Positions 26,472 through 36,766 are shown, numbered from the stretch's first letter. The stretch is 64,000 nt of DNA from an uncultured Clostridia bacterium (GCA_947385955.1 CANDNA010000012.1:19851-83850); one strand, 5' to 3'. The notes: a model not told the origin generated them from the letters alone. Numbers and translations are program-made.

Positions 26472-29400
26472 ATGTATTTAAAAAGCATAGAGGTACAGGG
26501 ATTTAAGTCCTTTGCCAATAAAATCAAGTTTCAGTTTCACAACGGGATCACCGGTATTGTAGGGCCTAACGGCAGCGGAAAAAGCAACGTGGCCGATGCG
26601 GTCCGGTGGGTGCTTGGAGAACAGCGGATCAAGCAGCTTCGGGGCGCTTCCATGCAGGATGTTATTTTTTCAGGAACAGAGACCAGAAAGCCGCTGAGTT
26701 ATGCTTATGTGGCGATTACACTGGACAATGGGGACCATCAGCTTGCGATTGATTATGATGAAGTTACGGTTGCCAGGAGGATCTATCGGTCGGGAGAAAG
26801 CGAATATTCCATCAATGGGAGCATTTGCCGTTTGAAGGACGTCAATGAACTGTTTTACGATACCGGTATTGGCAAGGAAGGATACTCTATCATCGGTCAG
26901 GGCCAGATCGACAAGATCCTGAGCGGAAAGCCGGAGGAAAAACGGGAACTGTTTGATGAAGCGGCAGGCATTGTCAAATTTAAACGAAGAAAGAATACAG
27001 CCCAGAAAAAGCTGGAGGATGAAAAACAGAATCTGCTCCGGGTCAGGGATATCCTGGCAGAGCTGGAAAAACAGATCGGCCCGCTGGAGAAGCAGTCGGA
27101 AACAGCCAGGGTGTATTTGCGTAAAAAAGAAGAGCTGAAAACGCTGGATGTGAATCTGTTTCTTGTGGAAAACCAGCAGATCAGAAAGCAGCTTGGAGAA
27201 GCAGAAGAAAAATACCGGATTGCTGACGGAGAATTGCAGGAAACCACAGAACGTTATGAGAAAACAAAAGAAGAATACGAGCAGGTCCAGGGCGAACTGG
27301 AACAGTTGGAAAAAACCATAGAAGAAGCCAGGCAGACTCTGACGGATACCAGCGTGATGAGAGGGAAGCTGGAAGGGCAGATCAATGTGCTGCAGGAGCA
27401 GATTCATTCGGCACAGGGGAATGCGGAGCATCTGAAGCGCCGTCAGGAGACCGTGACCGGTGAGATAGATGCCAGAAAAAATGACAAAAATGTCATATTG
27501 GAGGATAAGCGCAGGACGGACGAAAAGGCCGGAGAAGTGGAGCGGGCCAGAGAAGAAGCCGTTGCCCTGCTGGAACAGGTGCAGCGTGTGATCGAAGACT
27601 ACAATGCCAGAATCGAGAATGGCAAGAACGCCATTATAGGGGCATTGAACGAGCGGGCGGCAATCCGTTCCCGGATGGAACGCTGTGATACCATGTTAGA
27701 ACAGGCACAGATCAGGAAGGCAGAGTTAAATTCCAGACTGTTGCGGGCCAAATCGGACGAAGCAGAGCAGAAGGAGACCATTCTCCGGCTCAAAGAAGAA
27801 TTTCAGACTGTCTGTACTGCGATAGAAGAGCTGAATGAAAAGCAGAAATCGCAGGAGATGCGGATCGGGCAGATCAAGCCGGAACTAGGCAGTAAAGACG
27901 GGGAACTGAGAGAAGCCCAGGCGCTTTATCATCAGGAAAAATCCAGACTGGAAGCGCTGGTGGGACTGACAGAGCGCTATGAAGGTTATGGAAACAGTGT
28001 CAAAAAGGTCATGGAACAGAAAAGCACCGGTTCCGGCTCAGGTGTGATAGGCGTGGTGGCAGATATTATAAAAGTGGAAAAACGGTATGAAACGGCCATT
28101 GAGACAGCACTGGGCAGCAGCATCAGGAATATTGTGACAGAGGATGAAGAAACAGCCAAGCGGATGATCGGGTTTCTGAAGCGGACCAAAAGCGGACGGG
28201 CCACCTTCCTGCCTCTGACCGGTATCAGGAATATACAGGAATTTAAACAGACGCAGGCTCTTTCAGAAACAGGTGTGATCGGGCTTGCGGATTCTCTTGT
28301 CCAGATCGGGGAAACTTATCGGGATGTGGCCAGTTCTCTGCTGGGACGTATTCTGGTAGTGGATACGATGGATCATGCTGTAAAAATTGCCGGAAAATAT
28401 GATCACAGCATCCGTATGGTGACACTGGAAGGAGAGCTGTTTGTTCCGGGAGGCGCCATCAGCGGCGGTGCGTTTAAAAACAGTTCCAATCTGCTGGGCA
28501 GGAGAAGGGAGATACGGGAACTGGAAGAGCGTGTTGCCGGATGCCTGAAAGAGACACAGAGGATTCAGCAGGATATTGAAAATATCAAGGAAGAAAGGAA
28601 CTGCCTGAGAAAAGAGCTGGAAACGACCCGGCAGATGCTGCAGGAACGGTTTATTGAGCAGAATACGGCGCGGCTGAATGTGATTGCAGCAGAAGAAAAG
28701 TGGAATGCGACCGAACAGGGTTTTGGTTCTCTGCAGGAAGAACAGGAGGAGATTGGCAGACAGATCCTGCAGGTCGGCGAGGAGAAGGAAAAAACCGCCG
28801 GGGAACTGACTGCATCAGAAGAACTGGAAAGAGAAGTGCAGGCACAGATCCGGGAATATCAGGCGGTTTTGGAAGCACAGCGCATGGAAGAATCCAGACA
28901 GACTGCCCAGGTATCCGAATGGGAGGTGGAAGCGGAAAAATTCCGGCAGCAGCAGAAATTCAAACAGCAGAATGTGGACCGTATTGATGGGGAGATCGGG
29001 CGCCTTTCTACGGAGCTGGCCGAAATCGAGGCAGAGCTTGGGAAAAATGCAGAAGAGATTGTCAGAAAACAGGCGGATATCGGTGAGATTGAAAAAACCA
29101 TCTCCCATTCCCGTATCAGCGGTGATCAGACAGAAGAGAAGATGAGAGCCGGTCTGGTACGAAAAGAAATGCTGGGAGAGCGGCAGAAGAATTTTTTTGC
29201 CGTACGGGAAGAGCTGGCAGAACAGAAGAGCCGTCTGGACAAAGAGGTGTACCGTCTGCATGGACAGATGGAAAAGCTGGAAAGTTCTCTGGAAGCCCAG
29301 ATCAATTACATGTGGGATGAATATGAAATTACGCTCAGCGATGCGGCGCTGCTGCGCAGGGAAGATCTGAATGACCTGGCGGGGATGAAAAAAGAAATCG

Positions 29401-30038
29401 CAGCTTTAAAGGAGCAGATCCGGAAGCTGGGTGATGTCAATGTCAATGCCATTGAGGATTACCGGAATCTGATGGAACGTTATGGATTTCTGAAAAATCA
29501 GCATGATGATCTGATGGAGGCTGAGCAGACATTGCTGGGGCTGATCGATGAGCTGGATGGCGCCATGAGAAAACAGTTCCGGGAAAAATTCGCTCAGATC
29601 GGAAAAGAATTTGACAAGGTGTTTAAAGAACTGTTCGGCGGAGGAAAGGGAACCCTGGAACTGCAGGAAGAGGAGGATATTCTGGAGGCTGGGATCCGTA
29701 TCATTGCACAGCCGCCCGGAAAGAGGCTTCAGAATATGATGCAGCTTTCCGGCGGGGAGAAAGCGCTGACTGCCATTGCACTTCTATTTGCCATCCAGAA
29801 TCTGAAACCTTCCCCGTTCTGCCTTCTGGATGAAATTGAGGCGGCGCTGGATGAAAACAATGTGGGGCGTTTTGTAAAATATCTGCATAAGCTGACAAAG
29901 AACACCCAGTTTATTGTGATCACTCACCGGAGGGGGACGATGGAACGGGCGGACAGACTGTATGGGATTACCATGCAGGAAAAGGGGATTTCCACCCTGG
30001 TCAGCGTGAATCTCATTGACAGTGAGCTGGATGCCTGA
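26472..30038 (+). CDS. smc: Chromosome segregation protein SMC
   Basis: A 1188-residue condensin subunit of standard length. The N-terminal ATPase head has Walker A GPNGSGKSNVADAVRW. Long coiled coils flank a hinge (about 505-665, GVIGVVADIIKVEKRYETAI). The C-terminal head carries the signature LSGGEKALTAIALLFAIQ and Walker B PFCLLDEIEAALDENN. It follows rnc and precedes ftsY, the usual Firmicutes order. ScpA and ScpB are not in this window. Confidence 0.97.
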   Translation: MYLKSIEVQGFKSFANKIKFQFHNGITGIVGPNGSGKSNVADAVRWVLGEQRIKQLRGASMQDVIFSGTETRKPLSYAYVAITLDNGDHQLAIDYDEVTVARRIYRSGESEYSINGSICRLKDVNELFYDTGIGKEGYSIIGQGQIDKILSGKPEEKRELFDEAAGIVKFKRRKNTAQKKLEDEKQNLLRVRDILAELEKQIGPLEKQSETARVYLRKKEELKTLDVNLFLVENQQIRKQLGEAEEKYRIADGELQETTERYEKTKEEYEQVQGELEQLEKTIEEARQTLTDTSVMRGKLEGQINVLQEQIHSAQGNAEHLKRRQETVTGEIDARKNDKNVILEDKRRTDEKAGEVERAREEAVALLEQVQRVIEDYNARIENGKNAIIGALNERAAIRSRMERCDTMLEQAQIRKAELNSRLLRAKSDEAEQKETILRLKEEFQTVCTAIEELNEKQKSQEMRIGQIKPELGSKDGELREAQALYHQEKSRLEALVGLTERYEGYGNSVKKVMEQKSTGSGSGVIGVVADIIKVEKRYETAIETALGSSIRNIVTEDEETAKRMIGFLKRTKSGRATFLPLTGIRNIQEFKQTQALSETGVIGLADSLVQIGETYRDVASSLLGRILVVDTMDHAVKIAGKYDHSIRMVTLEGELFVPGGAISGGAFKNSSNLLGRRREIRELEERVAGCLKETQRIQQDIENIKEERNCLRKELETTRQMLQERFIEQNTARLNVIAAEEKWNATEQGFGSLQEEQEEIGRQILQVGEEKEKTAGELTASEELEREVQAQIREYQAVLEAQRMEESRQTAQVSEWEVEAEKFRQQQKFKQQNVDRIDGEIGRLSTELAEIEAELGKNAEEIVRKQADIGEIEKTISHSRISGDQTEEKMRAGLVRKEMLGERQKNFFAVREELAEQKSRLDKEVYRLHGQMEKLESSLEAQINYMWDEYEITLSDAALLRREDLNDLAGMKKEIAALKEQIRKLGDVNVNAIEDYRNLMERYGFLKNQHDDLMEAEQTLLGLIDELDGAMRKQFREKFAQIGKEFDKVFKELFGGGKGTLELQEEEDILEAGIRIIAQPPGKRLQNMMQLSGGEKALTAIALLFAIQNLKPSPFCLLDEIEAALDENNVGRFVKYLHKLTKNTQFIVITHRRGTMERADRLYGITMQEKGISTLVSVNLIDSELDA

Positions 30039-30068
30039 TACATAAGAAAGAAGGGAGCCGTAGAAACA

Positions 30069-31016
30069 ATGAGCGGAGAAAAAAAAGGATTTTTCAGCCG
30101 TCTGAAGGCAGGTCTGAGTAAGACAAGAGATAACATCGTGCATGGAATTGATTCCGTATTTAACGGTTATTCTATGATTGACGAGGACTTTTACGAGGAA
30201 CTGGAAGAAATACTGATTATGGGAGATATCGGTGTCAATGCTGCCAATTCCATTCTGGAGAGGCTGCGGGCACAGGTAAAGGAAAATCATATCAAAGAGC
30301 CTTCTGCCTGCAAGCAGCTTCTGATCGACAGCATCCGGGAGCAGATGCAGGTAGGGGAAACGGCTTATGATTTTGAAAAGCAGCAGTCGGTGGTGCTTGT
30401 GATCGGTGTCAACGGTGTGGGAAAGACCACTTCGGTAGGCAAGCTGGCGGGAAAACTGAAAGAGCAGGGCAGAAAGGTGATACTGGCGGCGGCGGATACT
30501 TTCCGGGCGGCGGCCGGGGAACAGTTGACAGAATGGGCCCATCGTGCCGGTGTGGAGATTGTGGGAGGCATGGAAGGCTCGGATCCGGCTTCTGTGATTT
30601 ATGATGCGGTCCATGCGGCAAAGGCAAGAGGGGCGGATGTGCTGTTATGCGATACGGCCGGCCGGCTTCACAACAAACGGAATCTGATGGAAGAGCTGAA
30701 AAAGATTGACCGGATTATAGAAAAGGAATTTCCCCAGGCTCATCGGGAAAATCTGGTGGTACTGGATGGTACAACCGGGCAGAATGCATTGCAGCAGGCA
30801 AGGGATTTCGGGGAAGTAACCCATCTGACCGGTATCATCCTGACCAAAATGGATGGTACGGCCAAGGGTGGTATTGCAGTTGCCATCCAGTCTGAGCTGC
30901 ATGTACCGGTAAAATACATTGGTGTGGGTGAAACCATAGACGATCTGCAGAAATTTGATTCGGATGAATTCGTGAATGCACTGTTTGATATCAAAGGAGT
31001 GGGAGCAAATGAGTGA
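30069..31016 (+). CDS. ftsY: Signal recognition particle receptor FtsY
   Basis: A 315-residue SRP-receptor GTPase that delivers nascent membrane proteins to the translocon. It has the N domain followed by the G domain: GVNGVGKTTSVGKLAGKL, AADTFRAAA, DTAGR and TKMDGTAKGG. The long acidic A domain of E. coli FtsY is absent, as in most Firmicutes. It overlaps the following ilvA start by eight bases. Confidence 0.96.
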   Translation: MSGEKKGFFSRLKAGLSKTRDNIVHGIDSVFNGYSMIDEDFYEELEEILIMGDIGVNAANSILERLRAQVKENHIKEPSACKQLLIDSIREQMQVGETAYDFEKQQSVVLVIGVNGVGKTTSVGKLAGKLKEQGRKVILAAADTFRAAAGEQLTEWAHRAGVEIVGGMEGSDPASVIYDAVHAAKARGADVLLCDTAGRLHNKRNLMEELKKIDRIIEKEFPQAHRENLVVLDGTTGQNALQQARDFGEVTHLTGIILTKMDGTAKGGIAVAIQSELHVPVKYIGVGETIDDLQKFDSDEFVNALFDIKGVGANE

Positions 31017-32232
31017 GAAAATGCTGACTTTGGAGGCATTTGAGGAAGCCTCGGAAATCGTCAGAAAAGTAACGCTGGAGACAAAGCTGGTATACAGCGA
31101 TTATCTGAGCAGAATGACGGGAAACAAAATCTATTTAAAACCGGAAAATATGCAGTTTACAGGAGCTTATAAGGTACGCGGCGCTTATTACAAGATGAGT
31201 ACCCTCAGTGAAGAGGAGCGCAGAAAGGGACTGATCACTGCTTCAGCAGGGAACCATGCCCAGGGAGTGGCTTATGCAGCCGGGTGCTATGGGGCAAAAG
31301 CCACCATTGTAATGCCTACCACCACGCCGCTGATGAAGGTGACAAGGACGAAAAGTTATGGTGCGGAAGTGGTGCTGCACGGAGATGTATATGATGAAGC
31401 CTGTGCCCATGCATATGAGCTGGCCAAGGAGCATGGCTATACCTTTATTCATCCCTTTGACGATGAGGCAGTGGCCACGGGTCAGGGAACGATTGCAATG
31501 GAGATTTTCAAAGAGCTTCCGCTGGTGGATTACATCCTTGTTCCCATTGGAGGAGGCGGACTGGCTACAGGTGTGTCCACACTGGCCAAGCTGCTGAATC
31601 CCAAGATCAAAGTGATCGGTGTGGAGCCTGCAGGCGCTAACTGTATGCAGGAATCTATCAAAAACGGAAAAGTCACTACGCTGCCCGGTGTCAATACCAT
31701 AGCCGACGGCACTGCGGTGAAAACACCGGGAACTGTCATTTTCCCGTATATACAGGCCAATCTGGATGATATCCTGACAGTAGAGGATAAGGAACTGGTG
31801 GTATCGTTTCTGGATATGGTGGAAAATCATAAGATGGTGGTGGAAAATTCGGGGCTTTTAACAGTGGCAGCCTTGAAACAGCTTAAACCGGAAAACAAAA
31901 AAGTGGTTTCGATTTTAAGCGGAGGCAATATGGACATTATTACCATGTCCTCGGTGGTACAGCAGGGACTGATTTTCCGGGACAGAATCTTTTCCGTTTC
32001 GGTTCTGCTGCCGGATAAGCCGGGTGAACTCTGCCGGGTGGCTTCTGTGATTGCAAAAGAAAACGGGAATGTGATCAAGCTGGAGCATAATCAGTTTGTA
32101 TCCACCAACAGAAATGCTGCTGTGGAGCTGCGTATTACAATGGAAGCCTTTGGAACCGAACATAAAAAGCAGATTATTTCCGCACTGGAAAGGGAACATT
32201 ATCAACCAAGAGTCGTGGCGACCAGTATATAA
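31009..32232 (+). CDS. ilvA: Threonine ammonia-lyase (threonine dehydratase)
   Basis: A 407-residue PLP enzyme that converts threonine to 2-oxobutanoate and ammonia. The PLP lysine is K55 in FTGAYKVRGAYYKM, and the phosphate loop is PIGGGGLATG. A C-terminal ACT domain (about 325-405) is present. That layout fits the 400-residue class that serves either isoleucine synthesis or threonine catabolism. I chose ATG 31009, overlapping ftsY, with GGAG upstream. Its placement after ftsY is not a standard pairing. Confidence 0.93.
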   Translation: MSEKMLTLEAFEEASEIVRKVTLETKLVYSDYLSRMTGNKIYLKPENMQFTGAYKVRGAYYKMSTLSEEERRKGLITASAGNHAQGVAYAAGCYGAKATIVMPTTTPLMKVTRTKSYGAEVVLHGDVYDEACAHAYELAKEHGYTFIHPFDDEAVATGQGTIAMEIFKELPLVDYILVPIGGGGLATGVSTLAKLLNPKIKVIGVEPAGANCMQESIKNGKVTTLPGVNTIADGTAVKTPGTVIFPYIQANLDDILTVEDKELVVSFLDMVENHKMVVENSGLLTVAALKQLKPENKKVVSILSGGNMDIITMSSVVQQGLIFRDRIFSVSVLLPDKPGELCRVASVIAKENGNVIKLEHNQFVSTNRNAAVELRITMEAFGTEHKKQIISALEREHYQPRVVATSI

Positions 32233-32252
32233 AAGAGAAATGAGGAACAGGT

Positions 32253-33119
32253 ATGGATGGAAAACAGATCAGGCGCAGGATAAGGAATTATCTGATGATT
32301 ACACTGGCTTCGCTGATTTATGCGGCAGGGGTCAGCCTGTTTCTGGACCCCAACAATCTGGCACCGGGCGGGATTACCGGAATTGCTATATTGATTAACC
32401 GGTTTACCGGAATCGGAACAGGTATGTTGATTTTGCTGCTGAATGTTCCGTTGATCCTGCTGGGAATCTGGAAATTCGGCTGGAAATTTATTCTGTCTAC
32501 TTTTTATGCTATTTTTGCAGTTTCCATGGCAACGGATATTCTGGCGCCCAGAGGCGCCCTGACCAACGAGCCGATCCTGGCAGCCATAGCGGGAGGAGCA
32601 CTGACGGCAGCGGCGCTGGGCCTGGTGTTTCGGGCAGGCGCCACCACAGGCGGTATGGATATTATCATCAAGGTACTGCGGATCCGGTATCCGCATATGA
32701 GGACAGGTTCCCTGTTTCTGATAACGGATGTTATGATCGCATCTCTTTCCGGCCTGGTATTTGGAAATATGGATGTGGTACTGTATGCATTGATTGCGGT
32801 TTTTATTATGTCTTTTGTGCTGGATATGGTGCTTTACGGCACGGACGAAGCCAAACTGATCTATATTATCAGTGACAGTCCTGAGAAAATTACAGAGCGG
32901 ATCCTGGGAGAAATCGATATCGGCGTTACGTATCTGCAGGGCAAGGGCGCCTACAGCAGCCAGGATAAAAAAGTCATTATGTGTGTGACGAAAAAGCAGC
33001 AGGCTCCCGGAATAGAAAGCATTGTCAAAGAAGAAGATCCGGGTGCGTTCATGATTATTACAAGCGCCTCCGAAATATACGGAGAGGGTTATAAAAATAT
33101 ATTTGCGGATAAAATCTGA
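32253..33119 (+). CDS. YitT family membrane protein
   Basis: A 288-residue protein with five or six hydrophobic segments in the first 200 residues (family DUF161, with PGGITGIAILIN and FRAGATTGGMDI) and a soluble C-terminal DUF2179 domain (about 205-288, ending ASEIYGEGYKNI). The function is not established for this family. Its stop lies one base from the stop of the gene on the opposite strand. Confidence 0.88.
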   Translation: MDGKQIRRRIRNYLMITLASLIYAAGVSLFLDPNNLAPGGITGIAILINRFTGIGTGMLILLLNVPLILLGIWKFGWKFILSTFYAIFAVSMATDILAPRGALTNEPILAAIAGGALTAAALGLVFRAGATTGGMDIIIKVLRIRYPHMRTGSLFLITDVMIASLSGLVFGNMDVVLYALIAVFIMSFVLDMVLYGTDEAKLIYIISDSPEKITERILGEIDIGVTYLQGKGAYSSQDKKVIMCVTKKQQAPGIESIVKEEDPGAFMIITSASEIYGEGYKNIFADKI

Positions 33120-33120
33120 A

Positions 33121-33474
33121 TCAGGCAGGGAAGTAATAGACCGTACCGAAGGCCTGGATCGTTGCATCTGCGATGTCTCCGGTATTTGCAGCGGCATACC
33201 CCTGATCTCTCAGATAGGCTTCAAATATCTGCTGTGCGCCGGAATTGGCGGAAACCTCTGCACCGTCGGCTGTCAGGACACGGAGGCTCATATCCTGTCC
33301 GTTTAAGATGGGGCCGATCAGGATGTTTTCACAGTTCTGTACAAAGTTCCTGTGTGAGATGGATTTGTATAAATCACTGGTAAACTGGATCTGATTGTGA
33401 GTCGGGTCGTAAATCAGATAATTTTTTTCTGCATTCCGTTCGGATTTGTGATATTTTTTAAAAATCATTTCCAT
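33121..33474 (-). CDS. Hypothetical protein, 117 residues
   Basis: I do not recognise this protein. It begins MEMIFKKYHKSERNAEK and is soluble, with no signal peptide, membrane segment or obvious motif. The end repeats alanine/aspartate-rich phrases (AANTGDIADATIQAFGT). The ATG at 33474 is placed by a good AGGAGG (33483-33488 on the complement). It is divergent from the AraC-type regulator and convergent with yitT. Confidence 0.7.
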   Translation of the reverse strand: MEMIFKKYHKSERNAEKNYLIYDPTHNQIQFTSDLYKSISHRNFVQNCENILIGPILNGQDMSLRVLTADGAEVSANSGAQQIFEAYLRDQGYAAANTGDIADATIQAFGTVYYFPA

Positions 33475-33630
33475 ACCTGCCACCTCCTGGTAGTTCTACT
33501 ATAACAGTCATTATTTCATAGTTAAATAATAAATATTGCTTTGATTATTGCAAAAAATGCTTTCCTGTGTCATACTAACCCAAAAGAAGGAAACGAACAG
33601 GCAGCAGGCGGCGAAAGACAGGGGGATGGT

Positions 33631-34509
33631 ATGGAAAATTATGAAAAAACCGGATATTTGCGGGAACCTTTCCGGCTGTTCCATTTAAAGGACAGCTATG
33701 GCGGAGAGATGCAGCTGCATTATCATGATTTTTATAAAATCATTGTATTTTATGGGGGCAATGTGACTTATATGATCGAGGGCAGATCCTATGTACTGGA
33801 GCCGGGGGATATCGTACTGGTAAACCGATTCGACATTCACAAGCCCACAATAGACAATACTGTACCCTATGAAAGAACCGTGCTCTATATTTCCGACCGG
33901 TGCCTGGAAAACAGCAGCTGGGGAAATTATGATGCCATGCTTTGTTTTTCCCAGGCGGCAGAGAAAAAATCCTATGTGCTGCGGGTAAAAGAATTCAGGG
34001 ATACGGAGGCCGGCCGGCTGCTGGCCAGGATGGAAACAGGAGAGGAGCGGTATGGCTGGGAACGGGAGCGGGCGCTTTTGTTTGAGCTGTTCCTGCTGGC
34101 GGTAAACAGGCTCTGTCTGGAAGAGGAGAGGGAAAAAAGGAGCCGACCGGGAGCCATATACAATCCCAAAGTAATGGATTTGCTTGCCTACCTCCGGGAG
34201 CATTTGTTTGAAGAAATTTCCATTGACGCGCTGGCAGAGACTTTTTATATCAGCAAATATCATATGATGCGTCTGTTTAAACAGGAAACCGGCTATACGA
34301 TCCACCGTTATGTAACGGAAAAAAGAATTGCGGCAGCCAGGGAAAAGCTGCTGGAGGGTCTGTCCGCGGCAAAGGTAAGCGAGGAATGTGGATTTCAGGA
34401 TTATTCCACATTCCTGCGTGCGTTTCAGAGCTGTGTGCATATGACGCCTACGGCGTTTGCAGAAGCCCGGAAAGGCCGGAGCTGGGGTGCAGGACATAAT
34501 CTTCCGTAA
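33631..34509 (+). CDS. AraC family transcriptional regulator
   Basis: A 292-residue regulator. The N-terminal half is a cupin-type ligand domain (LHYHDFYKIIVFYGGNVTYM, then EPGDIVLVNRFDIH). The C-terminal 100 residues form two helix-turn-helix units (ISIDALAETFYISKYHMMRL and AAKVSEECGFQDYSTFLRAF). I start it at ATG 33631, after AGGGGGA; the frame opens earlier at 33541, but without a ribosome site there. The 3' end overlaps the convergent apbE gene by 62 bases. Targets are unknown. Confidence 0.9.
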   Translation: MENYEKTGYLREPFRLFHLKDSYGGEMQLHYHDFYKIIVFYGGNVTYMIEGRSYVLEPGDIVLVNRFDIHKPTIDNTVPYERTVLYISDRCLENSSWGNYDAMLCFSQAAEKKSYVLRVKEFRDTEAGRLLARMETGEERYGWERERALLFELFLLAVNRLCLEEEREKRSRPGAIYNPKVMDLLAYLREHLFEEISIDALAETFYISKYHMMRLFKQETGYTIHRYVTEKRIAAAREKLLEGLSAAKVSEECGFQDYSTFLRAFQSCVHMTPTAFAEARKGRSWGAGHNLP

Positions 34510-35482
34510 TAAAGACAGCTTCCACCCCCGGCAGAGACTCGACATAGGCCATGCCTTTATCCGGCCCCAGCAGAAAGCAGGCAGTGCTTAAGATGTCGCC
34601 GTCTGTGGAGGAATCGGACAGGATGGTGACGCCAAGCAGGCCGTTTTGCTCCGGCATCCCTGTCCGGGGATTCAGAAGATGGTGGTAGAGGATTCCGTCC
34701 GCTTCAAAATATCGTTCGTATACACCGGAGGATACCAGGGAAGCGTCCGAAACGGACAGAACGGCAATGGGAGTGCCTCTTAAGTCAAACGGCTTCTGGA
34801 TGCCCAGACGAAACGGTGAGCCATCCGGTTTGCTGCCCAGTGTCAGCACATTTCCTCCCAGATTGATTACGGCGCTTCCGATGCCCTGTTCTTTCAGGTA
34901 ATCTTTCAGCCGGTCTGCAATATAGCCTTTGGCAATACAGCCCAGATCCAGTGCGGTGCCCGGCTCTTTCAGGGTGACTGTAGTGCCGGTTATCTGTACT
35001 TTTTGATAGTCCACACAGGGAAGCAGCGCTTGAATCTGCTGGCGGTCAGGCAGGGTATGCGTATCGGTACCTTTCAGTGAGGCGGAAGAAAAATTCCACA
35101 GGGCGGACAGGGGCGCGATTGTAATATCAACGGCGCCGTCTGTTTCCCGGCAATAATACAGCGCTGTCTGAAGCAGCCCGGCAGTTTCCGCAGATACCCG
35201 GACGGGAGCGCCGCCTGCATGATTGATATTCCAGATATCACTTCCTTCTTTTGTACGGCTGAACATGTCTTCATATGATCTGCACAGTGAAAAACAGTTA
35301 TCCAGCAGTTTTTCGCAGTCAGAGTAGGAAAGTCTGCCGGTATCATACAGGGTAACGGTGACGGAAGTGTCCATACAGAAATCTGTTTTTGACACTGGTG
35401 TCATATTTTTCCCGCAGCCGGAGAGCAGGAGGCAGAAAAGGGAAAAGAGACACAGGGACGGAAAGAATGTCTTTGCTTTCAT
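34448..35482 (-). CDS. apbE: FAD:protein FMN transferase ApbE (lipoprotein)
   Basis: A 344-residue exported enzyme that attaches FMN to threonines of extracytoplasmic flavoproteins. A lipoprotein signal ends LLLSGC (Cys23), so it is anchored outside the membrane. Family features are DLGCIAKGYIADRL, INLGGNVLTLG, HHLLNPRTGMP and the metal-binding region DGDILSTACFLLG. The ATG at 35482 is preferred because it begins the signal peptide. No flavoprotein target such as an Rnf or Nqr subunit lies nearby. Confidence 0.93.
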   Translation of the reverse strand: MKAKTFFPSLCLFSLFCLLLSGCGKNMTPVSKTDFCMDTSVTVTLYDTGRLSYSDCEKLLDNCFSLCRSYEDMFSRTKEGSDIWNINHAGGAPVRVSAETAGLLQTALYYCRETDGAVDITIAPLSALWNFSSASLKGTDTHTLPDRQQIQALLPCVDYQKVQITGTTVTLKEPGTALDLGCIAKGYIADRLKDYLKEQGIGSAVINLGGNVLTLGSKPDGSPFRLGIQKPFDLRGTPIAVLSVSDASLVSSGVYERYFEADGILYHHLLNPRTGMPEQNGLLGVTILSDSSTDGDILSTACFLLGPDKGMAYVESLPGVEAVFITEDYVLHPSSGLSGLLQTP

Positions 35483-35585
35483 GGAAAATCCTTTCGCTTG
35501 TATTTTCAGATGAAGTAGTATATGATAGGGAAAAAGTATAGCATGTATTCCGGAAGAAAACAACGGTTTTGGATGAGGAGCGTTT

Positions 35586-36698
35586 ATGAAACTGTCAGAT
35601 GATTTTGATGATAAAAATTCGGGAGTTCCGCTTATCTATATGATGGTAGGTGTTCTTTTATTTGCGGTTACAGTGATTGGCGCGGTGGTGCTGAACAATA
35701 AAAAGCCTTCCGGGACCAGGCAGGATACCGATATCAGGCAGGAGGCGGCAAAGACGGATGACAAAGGAGAAGAGCGTGCAGGGGCGGCAGCAGACGGGAC
35801 AGATCCGTATATATCCGGCAGTACGCTGACCAGTGACGATCTGGATTTCTGGCATATGTATGACGAGACAGAGAGTCCTGAGGAAGAAGAGAAAAAGAAA
35901 AAAGAGAAGGAAGAAGAGAAGGAACAGGATCCTTCCACGGACGGCAAACATACAAAGCTGGTGGCGGAGGACGGGACAGAGGAATGGGTCAGTATCAATC
36001 CTTATCTGACTAAGAACACCTATGATTATTCCGGCCTGGTTTATCAGTATCCGATTATGAAGTATTATGAGGACAGTGAGAGAGTGTCCCGTGTGGGCAT
36101 CCGGGTATCTGCAGAGGACGGGGATATCAATTTTGAAAAGCTGAAAAAGGCCGGGGTGGAATTTGCCATGATACAGATCGGTTCCAGGGGATATGGAAGC
36201 GGGAATCTGATGGCGGATGAAATGTTTTATGAAAATATCAATAAGGCCACGGAGGCCGGTATGGATGTGGGCGTTACCTTTTTTTCTCAGGCAGTGACCA
36301 AAGAGGAAGCGCTGGAAGAGGCTTATCGGGTGATAGAAGGTCTGCAGGGATTTACAGTGGTCTATCCGGTGGCTTTTGATATGGAGTATGTGAAAAATGA
36401 TACGGCGCGGGTACAGGGCTTATCCAGGGACAGTAAAACAGAGATCGCCAGGACATTTCTGGATGCGGTGGAGCAGGCAGGCTATAAGGTGATGCTCTAT
36501 GGAGATAAGGAATGGCTGATCCGGAGAGTGGACTTATCCAAGCTGATCAGTTATGATGTCTGGCTGACCCAGGATCAGGATACGCCGGATTATCCGTACC
36601 GGTATACTATGTGGGAATATACGAAAAATGCCAAGCTGGACGGTATCAGTGAGCCGGCCAAGCTGAGTATCTGTATGATTGACTATGCTTCCAAATAG
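35586..36698 (+). CDS. Membrane-anchored GH25-type muramidase
   Basis: A 370-residue protein: a short cytoplasmic start, one membrane segment (residues 15-36), a charged low-complexity linker rich in lysine and glutamate (about 95-125), and a GH25 (lysozyme-like) domain from about 165 to the end. The catalytic pair is visible as D265 and E267 in VAFDMEYV. At the start of the domain, where GH25 enzymes normally read GIDVS, this one reads GIRVS (Arg173), so one conserved active-site aspartate is missing. It may still cut peptidoglycan, or may only bind it. Confidence 0.85.
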   Translation: MKLSDDFDDKNSGVPLIYMMVGVLLFAVTVIGAVVLNNKKPSGTRQDTDIRQEAAKTDDKGEERAGAAADGTDPYISGSTLTSDDLDFWHMYDETESPEEEEKKKKEKEEEKEQDPSTDGKHTKLVAEDGTEEWVSINPYLTKNTYDYSGLVYQYPIMKYYEDSERVSRVGIRVSAEDGDINFEKLKKAGVEFAMIQIGSRGYGSGNLMADEMFYENINKATEAGMDVGVTFFSQAVTKEEALEEAYRVIEGLQGFTVVYPVAFDMEYVKNDTARVQGLSRDSKTEIARTFLDAVEQAGYKVMLYGDKEWLIRRVDLSKLISYDVWLTQDQDTPDYPYRYTMWEYTKNAKLDGISEPAKLSICMIDYASK

Positions 36699-36766
36699 GC
36701 TCTATGGAAGAAAAAGCAGGGAGCATCACAGGGCATGTGGCACAAACACAAAGGAGGGACAAAACT

